The translations under genes and the position numbers were made by a program. From Bacteroidota bacterium (GTDB lineage Bacteria > Bacteroidota > Ignavibacteria > Ignavibacteriales > Ignavibacteriaceae), in NCBI GenBank assembly GCA_024278655.1, contig JAJRSV010000062.1, positions 1 to 19,102 on the forward strand: 19,102 nt of DNA, read 5' to 3'. Shown piece after piece: positions 1 to 8,976 of the stretch. The number at the start of each line of letters is the position of its first letter. Positions within the stretch are counted from its first letter, which is position 1. The notes beneath the pieces were generated by a model. It searched no databases. It worked only from the letters and a program-made list of their open reading frames with translations, and was not told the DNA's origin.

Positions 1-703
1 GAATATCTTCCACTTCATTAATCTTTTCCACTTCATCTTTTATCTCTTCGATTGAAATACCGGGTGGAGCGCCTTCCATTAAAACATGAACAGCTTCTGA
101 CAAAATCTTAAAGCTCTCTCTTGTTATGTAAACTGCAATTAAAATTGTTAATGCAGGATCGACCCAGAAAGCGTTCCAGTACATAATTGCAAAGCCGCCT
201 AATATTACCGCAACCGAAGAAACCGCATCGCTTAACAAATGCAGGTACGAAGAGCGGATGTTAATGCTGTGTTTGGCATCGCGCTTAAGCAGCAAAGTGC
301 CGGCAATGTTTGCCGCAAGTCCAACCGATGCGACAATTATCATCATTCCGCTTTTAATAGGTTCGGGATTCTGGAAACGTGTGACCGCTTCGTAAATAAG
401 ATATACAGAAATGACTACAAGCACCGATGAGTTTATAACAGCAGCCAATATTTCCGCACGCCTGAAACCGAAAGTGTGCTTAAACGAGTTGTCGCGCTCT
501 TTTAACTTTAAAGCGGAATAACTGATTATTATCGAAACACCGTCGCTGAAATTGTGCAGTGCATCAGAAATAAGAGCAAGACTTCCCGAAGCGATTCCGC
601 CGGCTACTTCTGCTGCTGTAATTACAAAGTTGAGTATCATCGTAATGAACAACCTTGCGGCGGAAGATTGAGCGGAAATTTTATGTTCGTGCTTATGTTC
701 CAT
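1..703 (-). CDS. Cation diffusion facilitator (CDF) metal exporter, C-terminus cut by window edge
   Basis: Reading the minus strand from the ATG at 701-703 gives 234 uninterrupted codons that run off the window. The protein opens with a short His-rich stretch (MEHKHEHK), then several hydrophobic segments. The two metal-site motifs of the CDF family are both present: H50/D54 in SDALHNFSD (TM2) and H155/D159 in HLLSDAVSS (TM5). The visible end (about residues 205-234) is the start of the cytoplasmic ferredoxin-like domain. Family members export Zn2+, Co2+, Cd2+ or Fe2+ from the cytoplasm in exchange for protons; the HxxxD pair in both helices favours zinc-type substrates, but the exact metal is inference. 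It diverges from the MarC-family gene across a 104-bp AT-rich gap. No strong ribosome binding site was seen. CDF membership is firm. Confidence 0.93.
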   Translation of the reverse strand, partial: MEHKHEHKISAQSSAARLFITMILNFVITAAEVAGGIASGSLALISDALHNFSDGVSIIISYSALKLKERDNSFKHTFGFRRAEILAAVINSSVLVVISVYLIYEAVTRFQNPEPIKSGMMIIVASVGLAANIAGTLLLKRDAKHSINIRSSYLHLLSDAVSSVAVILGGFAIMYWNAFWVDPALTILIAVYITRESFKILSEAVHVLMEGAPPGISIEEIKDEVEKINEVEDI

Positions 704-807
704 TTAAGAATAAATTTTTAATAACTCTTTGCTAAAATAATTATTAGAGATATATTCTGTAACAATTTTAAATATTAATTTTGTGTAATATTAAAATAAG
801 ATTTTAA

Positions 808-1440
808 ATGCTGTCCTGGAGCGAATACATACCAATATTTACCGCAATCCTTGTTATAGTTAACCCGATTGGTGCAGTGCCAATTTTTATCGGGCTCACA
901 CACGACCAAACATACAAGGAACAAAAATATACCGCGCGGCTTGCGGCGTTATCGGTAGCAATAATTTTAATTGTTGCCGCATTAACAGGCGAAGCAATGT
1001 TAGGGTTTTTCGGAATAAGCATCGGTGCGTTCCGTGTAGGCGGCGGAATACTGCTTCTTTTAATGGCGTTGACTATGATTCATGCAAAACAGAGTCCGGC
1101 AAAGCACTCGCCCGAAGAAGCTGAAGAAGCCGAGCAAAAAGAAAACGTTGCGGTAGTGCCGCTTGCAACTCCGTTAATGGCTGGACCGGCGGCTATAAGT
1201 ACCGTGGTTATCTACAGTCACAAAGCCGAAGGACTTTTCAACTTATCGTTTATTATAATAAGCTGTCTTGTTACGGCGTTGATTGTTTGGATATCGTTAC
1301 GGTTGGCAGGACCAATAGCAAACCTGCTCGGCAAAACCGGAATTAATATCGTTAACAGAATTATGGGTTTACTGCTTACCGCAATAGCAGTCCAGTTTAT
1401 TGCCGAAGGAATTAAGATGATGTTTCCTTCCATTCAATAA
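808..1440 (+). CDS. MarC family (UPF0056) integral membrane protein
   Basis: The 210-residue length is typical of the MarC family. Six hydrophobic segments are visible, with the N-terminal NPIGAVPIFIGLT stretch and the LATPLMAGPAAISTVV stretch around residues 117-132 that are characteristic of this family. A charged Glu/Lys-rich loop (about residues 88-112) separates the first three from the last three membrane segments. The founding member was once tied to multiple antibiotic resistance, but that role was withdrawn, so the transported substrate, if any, is unknown. The gene stands alone on the plus strand, divergent from the CDF exporter. The Shine-Dalgarno match is weak (AAGA seven bases before ATG). 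Family call firm, function unknown. Confidence 0.93.
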   Translation: MLSWSEYIPIFTAILVIVNPIGAVPIFIGLTHDQTYKEQKYTARLAALSVAIILIVAALTGEAMLGFFGISIGAFRVGGGILLLLMALTMIHAKQSPAKHSPEEAEEAEQKENVAVVPLATPLMAGPAAISTVVIYSHKAEGLFNLSFIIISCLVTALIVWISLRLAGPIANLLGKTGINIVNRIMGLLLTAIAVQFIAEGIKMMFPSIQ

Positions 1441-1579
1441 AGAGAAACGTTTTAATTGTTGTACAACCCTATTCCAATATCCACTGTAACATTAATCCTA
1501 TCGATTAATTACGGAACTACCTTCACATTGTCATTATCGGCACAATCATTTTAAGTGTAACAAATAAAAAACAAAAATA

Positions 1580-1661
1580 TCCCAAAGGGATAACTTATAA
1601 TAAACAGCCAATTCATTGGCGGGAAAAAAAACAAAAGAAAATAAATAAGTCCCGCAAGGGA
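1580..1661. repeat. Cluster of three short palindromes, candidate degraded dispersed repeat
   Basis: Three small perfect hairpins lie in 82 bases: TCCC-AAA-GGGA (1580-1590), GCCAAT-TC-ATTGGC (1607-1620) and TCCC-GCAA-GGGA (1650-1661, with a GNRA-type GCAA loop). A-rich spacers separate them. Similar CCC-N-GGG-plus-AT-rich units are common as dispersed intergenic repeats in Bacteroidota genomes, as I recall it. Calling this a member of such a family is inference from pattern only. Confidence 0.45.
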
Positions 1662-1840
1662 CGAATGAGTAAATTATTTTACGGAAAATTTATGAATTTA
1701 TTGAACGAATAAAATTTTTGTTAAAAGTTTTGACATTTTAAAAAATATTTTTGATATTTAATTATAGTTTTTGGGTTTTATTTATACGGGGGTTTTTTGA
1801 TGCCTCATTTCTTAAATAACAATATTTGCTCTTCTTTCTG

Positions 1841-1864
1841 CTCTCTCTCTCTCTCTCTCTCTCT
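1841..1864 (+). repeat. (CT)12 dinucleotide microsatellite
   Basis: Twelve uninterrupted CT units lie in the gap before the Kelch gene, about 194 bases upstream of its start codon. Such tracts can change length by slipped-strand mispairing. Here the tract is far from the likely promoter, so an effect on expression is only a possibility. Confidence 0.9.
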
Positions 1865-2057
1865 GCGCCTGAAAATGAATTCAATTACTCATTATACTTA
1901 TTAAAATATTATAACGAAAATATCCCGCTGTTGCTTAATTGCGAAGGCGTATTAATACGACGAAATGAGTTTTATACTGGGTTTACGTAAAATAATAATG
2001 ACTTAAATTGTAAGCTTAGATAGATTACTTGCATCAAAAATAATTAAAAGGCTCACA

Positions 2058-3482
2058 ATGAGAAATATAGCAATACTAATAATCTTAATATCTTCGAGTA
2101 CAATGATTATTGCACAAAATTACGGTAGCTGGACCGAAATTGACTCTATGAATATAGCGAGAGTTGGGCACGCAATGGTTGTTTTGCCAAATGGGAATGT
2201 GCTTGTCAGTGGAGGTGAAGTGGATAGTATTCAATCGAGTTGTGAAATTTATGAAATTAATACTGGCAAATGGCGCTATACAAAACCAATGAATGTACCC
2301 AGAGTATCTCACAATATGGTTCTCTTGAACACAGGAAAAGTTCTTGCAATTGGGGGTTACAAAGAACAAAGCTGCGAATTGTTTGACTCAATAACAGAAT
2401 CCTGGACTATGACTGATTCAATTCCAACATTTCGCTTTAATGGGCAAACCGTCACAAAACTTTCTGATGGGAGAATAATGGTTGCTGGGGGATATTATGT
2501 AGATACAACTTCGTGGGATTTTATCATTCTGAATAAAGTTGATATTTATAATCCTGTTACTGAAACTTGGATAGAAGCAACACCAATGAATTTAGGGAGA
2601 AAAGATCATAGAGCAACTTTGCTGAATAACGGCAGAGTTCTTATTACAGGTGGACAAACAGAAAATCTGCATACAGACCAATGCGAGGTATATGATCCCT
2701 TGAATAATACTTGGTCAGATACTACTCCTATGATTGAAAAAAGATGGTCACACGCATCTATATTATTAAATAACGGGAATGTTTTCGTAAGTGGTGGCAA
2801 CCCCATAGCTCCTTGGCTAAAGAGCTGCGAGATCTTTGATATTAATACTGGATTATGGTATGCTGCTGCAGATATGTTGGCTTATAGAACAGATCATAGA
2901 ATTTATTATTTATCAAAAATTGATAAATTATTGATCATAGGTGGAGATGCTCAACCAATTACATCGGAAGATACCTGGGAAATATACGATCCTAATACCT
3001 TGGCACCTTTATATATAGAATCATTTCCTGTCAATCAATTCTTGGTCGGAAACAATGTTCAACTATTGAGTGAAAAAATTATGGTTGCGGGAGGAGAAGA
3101 ATATGACTTTAATCCAATGCCGTACTCTTGGCCATCGAAAAGATGCTGGATATATGATGCTGCAACCGAAGTTGCTCAAGATAATAAAGTAACTGAAGAA
3201 TTTTTCTTATCCCAAAACTACCCGAATCCCTTCAACCCCGTAACAACAATAAGTTACAATTTGGTGAAACCGGCACAAGTTAAGCTGGTAGTTTACGATG
3301 TAATGGGAAGAGAAGTAACAACTTTGGTGGAAGAAAATCAATCTGCAGGTAAATTTAATAAAATATTTGATGCAAGTAATCTCTCCAGTGGTATCTATTA
3401 TTACCGCATAACTATAAATAATGCAGAGAAAGGTAATAGAAAAACTTTTCAACAAACAAAAAAAATGGTTTTAATAAGATAA
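2058..3482 (+). CDS. Secreted Kelch-repeat protein with T9SS type A sorting domain
   Basis: The 474-residue protein begins with a signal peptide (about residues 1-19, hydrophobic core IAILIILISSSTMIIA, then Q). Kelch-like units fill roughly residues 22-365: each has a Pro-x-x-x-R-x-x-H approach, a strand such as NGNVLVSGG ending in a double glycine, and a later Trp in the 'TGKW/TETW/NNTW' position. About six blades are seen, consistent with one beta-propeller. From residue 387 an 88-residue C-terminal domain starts with NYPNPFNP, contains YDVMGREV and LSSGIYYYRI, and ends KKMVLIR: the type A sorting signal for type IX secretion. The protein is therefore predicted to be secreted or anchored on the cell surface; its ligand is unknown. 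An AAAGG Shine-Dalgarno sequence precedes ATG. It is 22 bp upstream of the protease pseudogene and probably cotranscribed with it. Confidence 0.93.
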   Translation: MRNIAILIILISSSTMIIAQNYGSWTEIDSMNIARVGHAMVVLPNGNVLVSGGEVDSIQSSCEIYEINTGKWRYTKPMNVPRVSHNMVLLNTGKVLAIGGYKEQSCELFDSITESWTMTDSIPTFRFNGQTVTKLSDGRIMVAGGYYVDTTSWDFIILNKVDIYNPVTETWIEATPMNLGRKDHRATLLNNGRVLITGGQTENLHTDQCEVYDPLNNTWSDTTPMIEKRWSHASILLNNGNVFVSGGNPIAPWLKSCEIFDINTGLWYAAADMLAYRTDHRIYYLSKIDKLLIIGGDAQPITSEDTWEIYDPNTLAPLYIESFPVNQFLVGNNVQLLSEKIMVAGGEEYDFNPMPYSWPSKRCWIYDAATEVAQDNKVTEEFFLSQNYPNPFNPVTTISYNLVKPAQVKLVVYDVMGREVTTLVEENQSAGKFNKIFDASNLSSGIYYYRITINNAEKGNRKTFQQTKKMVLIR

Positions 3483-3504
3483 CTTTAACAAGGGAGTTTA
3501 AGAG

Positions 3505-5544
3505 ATGAAAAAAAGATTGAATATTAAAATTGTCCTGATACTTACTGTTATACTAAACGGTTTGTTGTTTGGCCAATTAACATTGATAACAGAACCTAAC
3601 ATGGTTAGTGAAGCAAATATTTATGAAGATGAGAACGGAACTAGGTATTCTGAATTAGTAACATTCAAGTTCAAGTATAAAATGGTAGAAATGAATAGAG
3701 GCGAAGTAAATGTAGATGAAAAGAAAATATTATATCCCGCCTTTAAACAATTATTGAGTAGCTTGAGAAATCAATTTGGAAATTTTTCAATTACTAAGTC
3801 GGTAATTGATGCTCAATGGGGAGATACATTGGCAATTAATAAACGAACAAATGAATTAGTCAGGGTTAATGATCTCTCCCAAATTTACAGAATAATTTTC
3901 GAACATCCTGTACTTACTGAACAGGTTGTAAATATTTTGCAAGCTGATCCGAATGTCGAGTATGCAGAAGGTCCAATAATAGCATATTTAACAATTTCTC
4001 CTAATGATCCATGGTATTTAGACGAAAATTACCGATGGTCGTTTGATGTTATAAATGCAGAAGGTGCCTGAGATATTACTACAGGTTCACCTTTAATAGG
4101 TATTGGTTTCAGCGATAGTTATGGCGGTGTTCCGCAACTACATCAGGAATTAGTTGGTCAGGTAGTATGGGATAACCTCAACGGCGATTATGGAGGACAT
4201 GGGATTATAACAGCAGGCGTTGCCGCTGCTTTGACTAATAATGGAGTTGATATTGCAAGTTTAGGTTGGAATGTAAAGTTACTGTTAAATAAGTTCTGGG
4301 GATCAAATTCCAGCACTGTCAATGGAATTTATGACTTAGTGCGCTATGGTGCTGATGTAATAAATTTTAGCTGGGTTTCAAAGTACCCTTATTCACAGCT
4401 TGAAGATGTGATTGAATATGCATTACAACAAGGTAGAGTTTGTGTAGCATCGGCAGGGAACGATGAATGGACAATACCTGGCGTTCGTTATCCTGCAGCA
4501 TATAACTACGGTAGTTTAGGTCAGGTTATAGCAGTAAGTGGAACTAGAATAATTGAGGGGAATGAGGATTGGATAGATAATTTTAACTATAGCCCGGGAA
4601 CAGATCCTATCGGTGACCCAACTAATGCATTTATAGATTGTTCAGCTCCGGGTACAAATTATAGAGCGCTTAATCCAGATGGACCTACTGGCACAACACA
4701 TATTTGGTCTGGCACTTCAATTTCTTCACCGTTTGTAGCTGCAATGGTTGGATTAATGTTATCTGTTAACAGCACACTTACTCCTGCACAAGTTTACGAT
4801 ATTATCAGACGCACTACCGATCCAATTGGTGTTCATCCTTATAATTCTATTGGATGGAATCAATATTTAGGTTATGGAAGGATAGATGCGGCTAATGCAG
4901 TGAATGTTGCAACTGGTGCACCTGCAAAACCTAGGCATTTGCAAGTAACACCTAGTGCAAACAATCATCCGTATTTAACCTGGGATGCAAATGAAGAACC
5001 GGATCTCAACCATTATAATGTATGGAAGAAAGAGTTTATAAATGGTATATGGTATTGGAATAACATCGCATCGACGACAAATAATTATTATGAAGATGTT
5101 ACAGAAACATATTGTCCAAATTATCCTTCACAATGTATTAACCAGGAAAATATTTATTATCGTGTAACAGCAGTGGATAATGATGGACAAGAATCAGTGC
5201 CGTCAGATTCTGCATTGGTACCTATACAAGGAAATCCACCTGCAAAGATTGGAGTAGATAAGGAAAAACTAGTAAAGCCAGTAGCATATTCATTAGAACA
5301 GAATTATCCAAATCCCTTTAACCCTTCCACAACAATAGGATTTTCAATTAAATAAAAATCATACGTTACATTAAAAGTATATGATTTATTGGGAAGGGAA
5401 GTAGCAGTATTAGTAAATGAAAACAAGCCTGCAGGAAATTATACGGTTGAGTTTAATGCATCTAAACTACCAAGCGGAGTGTATATTTACAAACTTACAG
5501 CAGGTAAGTTTACAGCAGTTAAAAAGCTAATGTTAATGAAATGA
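3505..5544 (+). pseudogene. Subtilisin-like (S8) serine protease with T9SS sorting domain, broken by two in-frame stops
   Basis: One frame of 680 codons reads as a complete secreted subtilase: signal peptide (about 1-24), prodomain (to about 165), S8 catalytic domain with D204 (GFSDS), H232 (GGHG) and S405 (SGTSISSP) plus the oxyanion Asn in SAGND, a fibronectin-III-like segment (about 475-590), and a C-terminal T9SS type A sorting domain starting NYPNPFNP. Two stops interrupt it. TGA at 4069-4071 replaces the Trp of the usual 'AWDITTG' motif just before the catalytic Asp. TAA at 5353-5355 falls inside the sorting domain, where Glu (GAA) would fit. The frame is unchanged throughout, so these are point changes, not frameshifts. 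TGA is a genuine stop elsewhere here (for example the M50 and FmdE genes), so recoding is unlikely. Shine-Dalgarno AAGGGAG precedes the ATG. A sequencing error remains possible. Confidence 0.88.
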
Positions 5545-5564
5545 GGTAACAGATGTAAAAATTT

Positions 5565-5599
5565 AAAGGTGACATCTTTTAAAAAGATGTCACCTTTTT
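5565..5599. terminator. Bidirectional intrinsic terminator
   Basis: A perfect 16-bp inverted repeat (AAAGGTGACATCTTTT at 5565-5580 and its complement at 5582-5597) is followed by T on the plus strand and preceded by A-rich sequence, giving a T run on the minus strand. It lies between the convergent protease pseudogene and the M50 peptidase gene and can serve both. Confidence 0.9.
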
Positions 5600-5609
5600 C
5601 TATTCAAAA

Positions 5610-6731
5610 TCACCTTACAGTTTCGTGCAGTGTTCTGAAGAACGTAATAATATCTTCCCTGCTCAAAATTCCGGTTAACTCGCCGTTCTCGAATACGGGT
5701 AATTGGTTAACACCTTCTTTATCCATCTGCTTTAAAGCTTCGAGCAAAGGATAATTTGCTTCGACCTTTTTGATTTCGGAGAACGGTATCATTACCTGCT
5801 CAACTTTGGTTATTGACCATTGATGCCTTGGCACATCGCTTAAAGAATGAATGGTAAGCATACCACCGAGTGAACCGTCTTCCATCCGTACTATAAAAAA
5901 TCTTCTGCCGCGGCTTAATATCTGGTTGTCCATCAATTCTTCAATCGTCATATCGTAAGGAACTATTGCATACGATTTACTCATTGCATCGTAAACAGTA
6001 CGTCCTGCAAGCAGCTTGTGCAGCTCATGAATTTGAAGCTGCGACAGTGCGGCACTTTCGAGGAACCAGCCGATGAATGCAATCCACATTCCGTCTATTA
6101 CATTTCCGCCCATTATCTGGAAAGCACCGAGGAGTATGAATGTAAATCCGAAGAACCTTCCGACCATTGCAGCTATTTTGGTGGCTTTTTCAAAATCATT
6201 GGTATAGCCCCAAATAATCGCCCTGAAAACTCTGCCGCCATCGAGCGGAAAACCGGGAATCAAATTAAATACCGCGAGAATAAAATTAATAAACGCCAGG
6301 TACGAAAACACAACATAAACAGGTTTAATGCTTTCGGTTGCCAGCGAGATAAGATAGAATATTAATGCAAGCAGAAAACTTGTAACCGGTCCGGCTACCG
6401 CAATCCAGAATTCCTGCGATGCTTTTTTCGGTTCCGCAGTAATTTCGGCAATGCCGCCGAAGATGAAAAGCGTGATTCGTTTAACTTTAATTTTATAACG
6501 CATAGCAAAGTACGAGTGTCCCAGCTCGTGTATTAAAACCGACATAAAAAATATTATCGATGCAATGCTGCCCGTAACCCAGTACTGCCAAACGGGCATC
6601 CCGGGATATTTTTCGGGAAAGGCGCTGTCGGCAAGCATCCATGTAAGAAGAATGAAAATTAAAAACCACGAGTGATCCACTCCTATCGGAATGTTCATAA
6701 CTTTTCCAAGTACTATTTGGTTCCGTTTCAT
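5610..6731 (-). CDS. M50 site-2-protease-type zinc metalloprotease with two C-terminal CBS domains
   Basis: The 373-residue protein has about six membrane segments in its first 225 residues. The zinc motif HELGH is at 68-72 and the third-ligand motif NLIPGFPLDGGR at 156-167 (D164), both intact, so it should be an active intramembrane protease. Two CBS domains follow (about 246-305 and 310-373); in this family they are thought to bind adenine nucleotides and tune activity. The natural substrates cannot be read from sequence; family members cleave membrane-bound regulators or signal-peptide remnants. The start is supported by AAGGGAGAAC directly before ATG. It is the last gene of a three-gene minus-strand operon, 18 bp after the patatin gene, and ends at the bidirectional terminator. 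Confidence 0.95.
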   Translation of the reverse strand: MKRNQIVLGKVMNIPIGVDHSWFLIFILLTWMLADSAFPEKYPGMPVWQYWVTGSIASIIFFMSVLIHELGHSYFAMRYKIKVKRITLFIFGGIAEITAEPKKASQEFWIAVAGPVTSFLLALIFYLISLATESIKPVYVVFSYLAFINFILAVFNLIPGFPLDGGRVFRAIIWGYTNDFEKATKIAAMVGRFFGFTFILLGAFQIMGGNVIDGMWIAFIGWFLESAALSQLQIHELHKLLAGRTVYDAMSKSYAIVPYDMTIEELMDNQILSRGRRFFIVRMEDGSLGGMLTIHSLSDVPRHQWSITKVEQVMIPFSEIKKVEANYPLLEALKQMDKEGVNQLPVFENGELTGILSREDIITFFRTLHETVR

Positions 6732-6749
6732 GTTCTCCCTTAAAATAGT

Positions 6750-7667
6750 TTAAGTGGATTGCTTAATTTTCTCAAAAAATTTCTGCACGCCGTAAGTAAA
6801 AGCACCTTTGCTGCTTATTCCCTTTATCCGGTCAATCAGTTTTTCGGCGGCTGTTTCTCCTTCTTTAATAATCTTATCTGTTTCAACAAAATCCGCCCAC
6901 GAAAGATCGCGCACATTCGGTTTTATAATTAAGTCGGCATCTATTAATCTTTCCTGCGAAAGATAATAACTTGTAATCTCTTCCGCACGATAGATAATTT
7001 CTATTCCGTTGTTAAGCGGTCCGGAATTCTTTAACGATTTTATTACATCAACCGCAATAACCCTTTCGGCACCAAGCTCTTTAACTCTGTTTACCGGCAC
7101 GCTTTCCGATGCACTTCCGTCAATTAAAAGATAATCATCTAACTTTACCGGAGGAAAGATGCCGGGAATAGCCGCACTTGCCTTTAATGCCTTGCGCAAA
7201 CTGCCCTTTGTTATGTTCACTTCCTTGCCCGAAATTAAATCGGTAGCTATGGCTGAAAATTTAACCGGAAGATCCTCAATCTTACCATCGGGCAAAAATG
7301 AAAAAAGTTTATCCGTTTCATCATTGTTAAAAACGGACTGATTGTTGAATACTTTTAAAAACGAAAGCTTAACTTTTATATAATCGAGGTACTGCTCGAA
7401 ACTTTCGTGGTAAGAACTGGATTCAATCCGGTTGTAAGTATCTATTCCGTACTTTTTAAATTCCGGATTCTCCACGGCGTCGTGTATAAACGCTTCGACT
7501 TTGTCGGCACTGTTAAAGTAAGCGTATAACCCGCCTATAATGGAACCCATGCTGCAGCCGGTAATTGCATAAATGGGAATCTGCTCTCTCTCAAACACTT
7601 TAAGCACGCCAACATGTGCCAGTCCGCGGGCGCCACCTCCGCCTAACGCTAATCCCAGTTTAATCAT
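6750..7667 (-). CDS. Patatin-like phospholipase (RssA/NTE type)
   Basis: This 305-residue protein has all the patatin hallmarks: glycine-rich oxyanion loop GGGGARG (9-15), nucleophile motif GCSMG (37-41, S39) and catalytic Asp in LIDGS (D183). No signal peptide is seen, so it is probably cytoplasmic or at the inner face of the membrane. Patatin-type enzymes hydrolyse acyl ester bonds of phospholipids or lysophospholipids; the precise substrate is not known. It lies 30 bp after cfa and 18 bp before the M50 peptidase gene, which argues for a shared transcript. A Shine-Dalgarno AAGGA precedes ATG. The C-terminal part (about 215-305) is the usual helical region of bacterial RssA-like proteins. 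Confidence 0.94.
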   Translation of the reverse strand: MIKLGLALGGGGARGLAHVGVLKVFEREQIPIYAITGCSMGSIIGGLYAYFNSADKVEAFIHDAVENPEFKKYGIDTYNRIESSSYHESFEQYLDYIKVKLSFLKVFNNQSVFNNDETDKLFSFLPDGKIEDLPVKFSAIATDLISGKEVNITKGSLRKALKASAAIPGIFPPVKLDDYLLIDGSASESVPVNRVKELGAERVIAVDVIKSLKNSGPLNNGIEIIYRAEEITSYYLSQERLIDADLIIKPNVRDLSWADFVETDKIIKEGETAAEKLIDRIKGISSKGAFTYGVQKFFEKIKQST

Positions 7668-7697
7668 GTAAACTTTCCTTCTTCTTACTACACAATA

Positions 7698-8822
7698 TTA
7701 ACGAAAAGTTTTGTAACCGCCGAGCACACCTTTCTTAGAAAGAACAAGCTGCCAAAGCTGGTTTTTTCTTGCCCTGAATCCACCTGCGCTTGAGAGGAGA
7801 AAATATTTCCACATCCTGTAAAATCTTTGGTCGTAATTCGATTCTATTTTATGCCAATTCTTTTCGAAGTTATTGTACCAGGCAAGCAGGGTTTTATCGT
7901 AGTCCGGACCGAAGCTGTGCCAGTCTTCCAGAACAAAGTAACCTTCGATTGCTTCTCCCAATTGAGCGGCGGACGGAAGCATCCCGTTCGGGAAAATGTA
8001 TTTATGAGTCCACGGGTCGGTTGATTTTCGTGTATCGATATCGCCAATGGTATGCAGAAGGAATAAACCTTCGTCGTCCTTCAGGCACCGGTTTGCCACT
8101 TCGAAGTATTTACGGTAGTTTTTGTAACCTACATGTTCAATCATTCCAACCGAAACGATACGGTCGAATTTTTCATTAACATCGCGGTAATCCTGGAAGC
8201 GGAATTCAACCGGCAGACCTTTGCATAATTCTTTGCCGAGTTTTATCTGCTCTTTCGATACCGTAATTCCCACAACTTCCACGTTGTATTTTTCGGCGGC
8301 GTATTTACCGAAGGCACCCCAGCCGCATCCGATATCGAGCACGCGCATTCCCGGTTCAAGGTAAAGCTTTTTACAAATCAGTTCAAGTTTGTTCTCCTGT
8401 GCCTCATCAAGCGTTTCGGCATCTTTCCAGTAGGCACAACTGTAGTTCATTCGTTTGTCCAACAAAACTTTGAAGAAGTCGTTGCCGAGGTCGTAATGCT
8501 TTTCGCCGACTATAGTTGCCCGCCGTTTCGACTGCAGGTTATAAACCTGTGCTATAAAAAGCTGCAGAAGGATTGAAAATTTTCTTTTAACTTTCTGATC
8601 CAAACGTGCACGGAGTATCCTGAAAAACAGCTCGTCAAGCTGTTCGCTGTCCCACCAGCCGTCCATATACGATTCGCCGATTCCGAGTTCCGCTTCGGTT
8701 AACACCCGTTTATAGAACCGGTCGTCATGAACCTGGATATCCCAGGGATTGCTGCCGTTAATTTCAACACCTGCGAGTTCAAGAATTTGTTCGGTGGTTT
8801 TCCTTAAGCTTTCCGTACTCAT
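7698..8822 (-). CDS. cfa: Cyclopropane-fatty-acyl-phospholipid synthase
   Basis: The enzyme transfers a methylene group from S-adenosylmethionine onto the double bond of unsaturated acyl chains in membrane phospholipids. The 374-residue length fits bacterial Cfa. Visible landmarks are HYDLGNDFF (109-117), YSCAYW with the conserved Cys129, the SAM-binding VLDIGCGWG (161-169), E229 in MIEHVG and H257 in HTIG. Near the C-terminus, where E. coli Cfa has NACAGAFRARD with active-site Cys354, this protein has SSAGGFRARK, so Ser345 replaces that Cys. A strong GGAGGGG site precedes ATG. It is the first gene of the cfa-patatin-M50 operon. The family call is secure; the effect of the Cys-to-Ser change is unknown. 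Confidence 0.95.
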   Translation of the reverse strand: MSTESLRKTTEQILELAGVEINGSNPWDIQVHDDRFYKRVLTEAELGIGESYMDGWWDSEQLDELFFRILRARLDQKVKRKFSILLQLFIAQVYNLQSKRRATIVGEKHYDLGNDFFKVLLDKRMNYSCAYWKDAETLDEAQENKLELICKKLYLEPGMRVLDIGCGWGAFGKYAAEKYNVEVVGITVSKEQIKLGKELCKGLPVEFRFQDYRDVNEKFDRIVSVGMIEHVGYKNYRKYFEVANRCLKDDEGLFLLHTIGDIDTRKSTDPWTHKYIFPNGMLPSAAQLGEAIEGYFVLEDWHSFGPDYDKTLLAWYNNFEKNWHKIESNYDQRFYRMWKYFLLSSAGGFRARKNQLWQLVLSKKGVLGGYKTFR

Positions 8823-8976
8823 TTTATTTCCCCTCCGGTTATGATTTGTGTAAAGCCGTAATAAAGAAATAGTTTGGAAAACATATAAAAACCGCTCTCA
8901 TCAATTGGAACTAATTTTAATTCCGATATTAACAAATAATCTCAATTAATCAAGAGGGGAGAAATTAAAATTACAA

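Larger units (their letters stand above)
1441..2057. other. 617-bp gene-free region with small repeats
   Basis: No convincing open reading frame lies here on either strand. The sequence is AT-rich and holds three short palindromes between 1580 and 1661 and a (CT)12 tract at 1841-1864 (listed separately). The 147 bases before the Kelch gene probably hold its promoter, but no clear -35/-10 pair could be picked with confidence. Confidence 0.7.

Noticed and set aside
1580..1661. CRISPR array
   Set aside because: The palindromic units are short, not identical, and not evenly spaced; no cas genes are present.
3505..5355. Reading the TGA at 4069 as Trp (alternative code) or selenocysteine
   Set aside because: Several genes here end in TGA (M50, FmdE, Fe-S protein), no selenocysteine-type motif is expected at this Trp site in subtilases, and the same gene also has a TAA further on.
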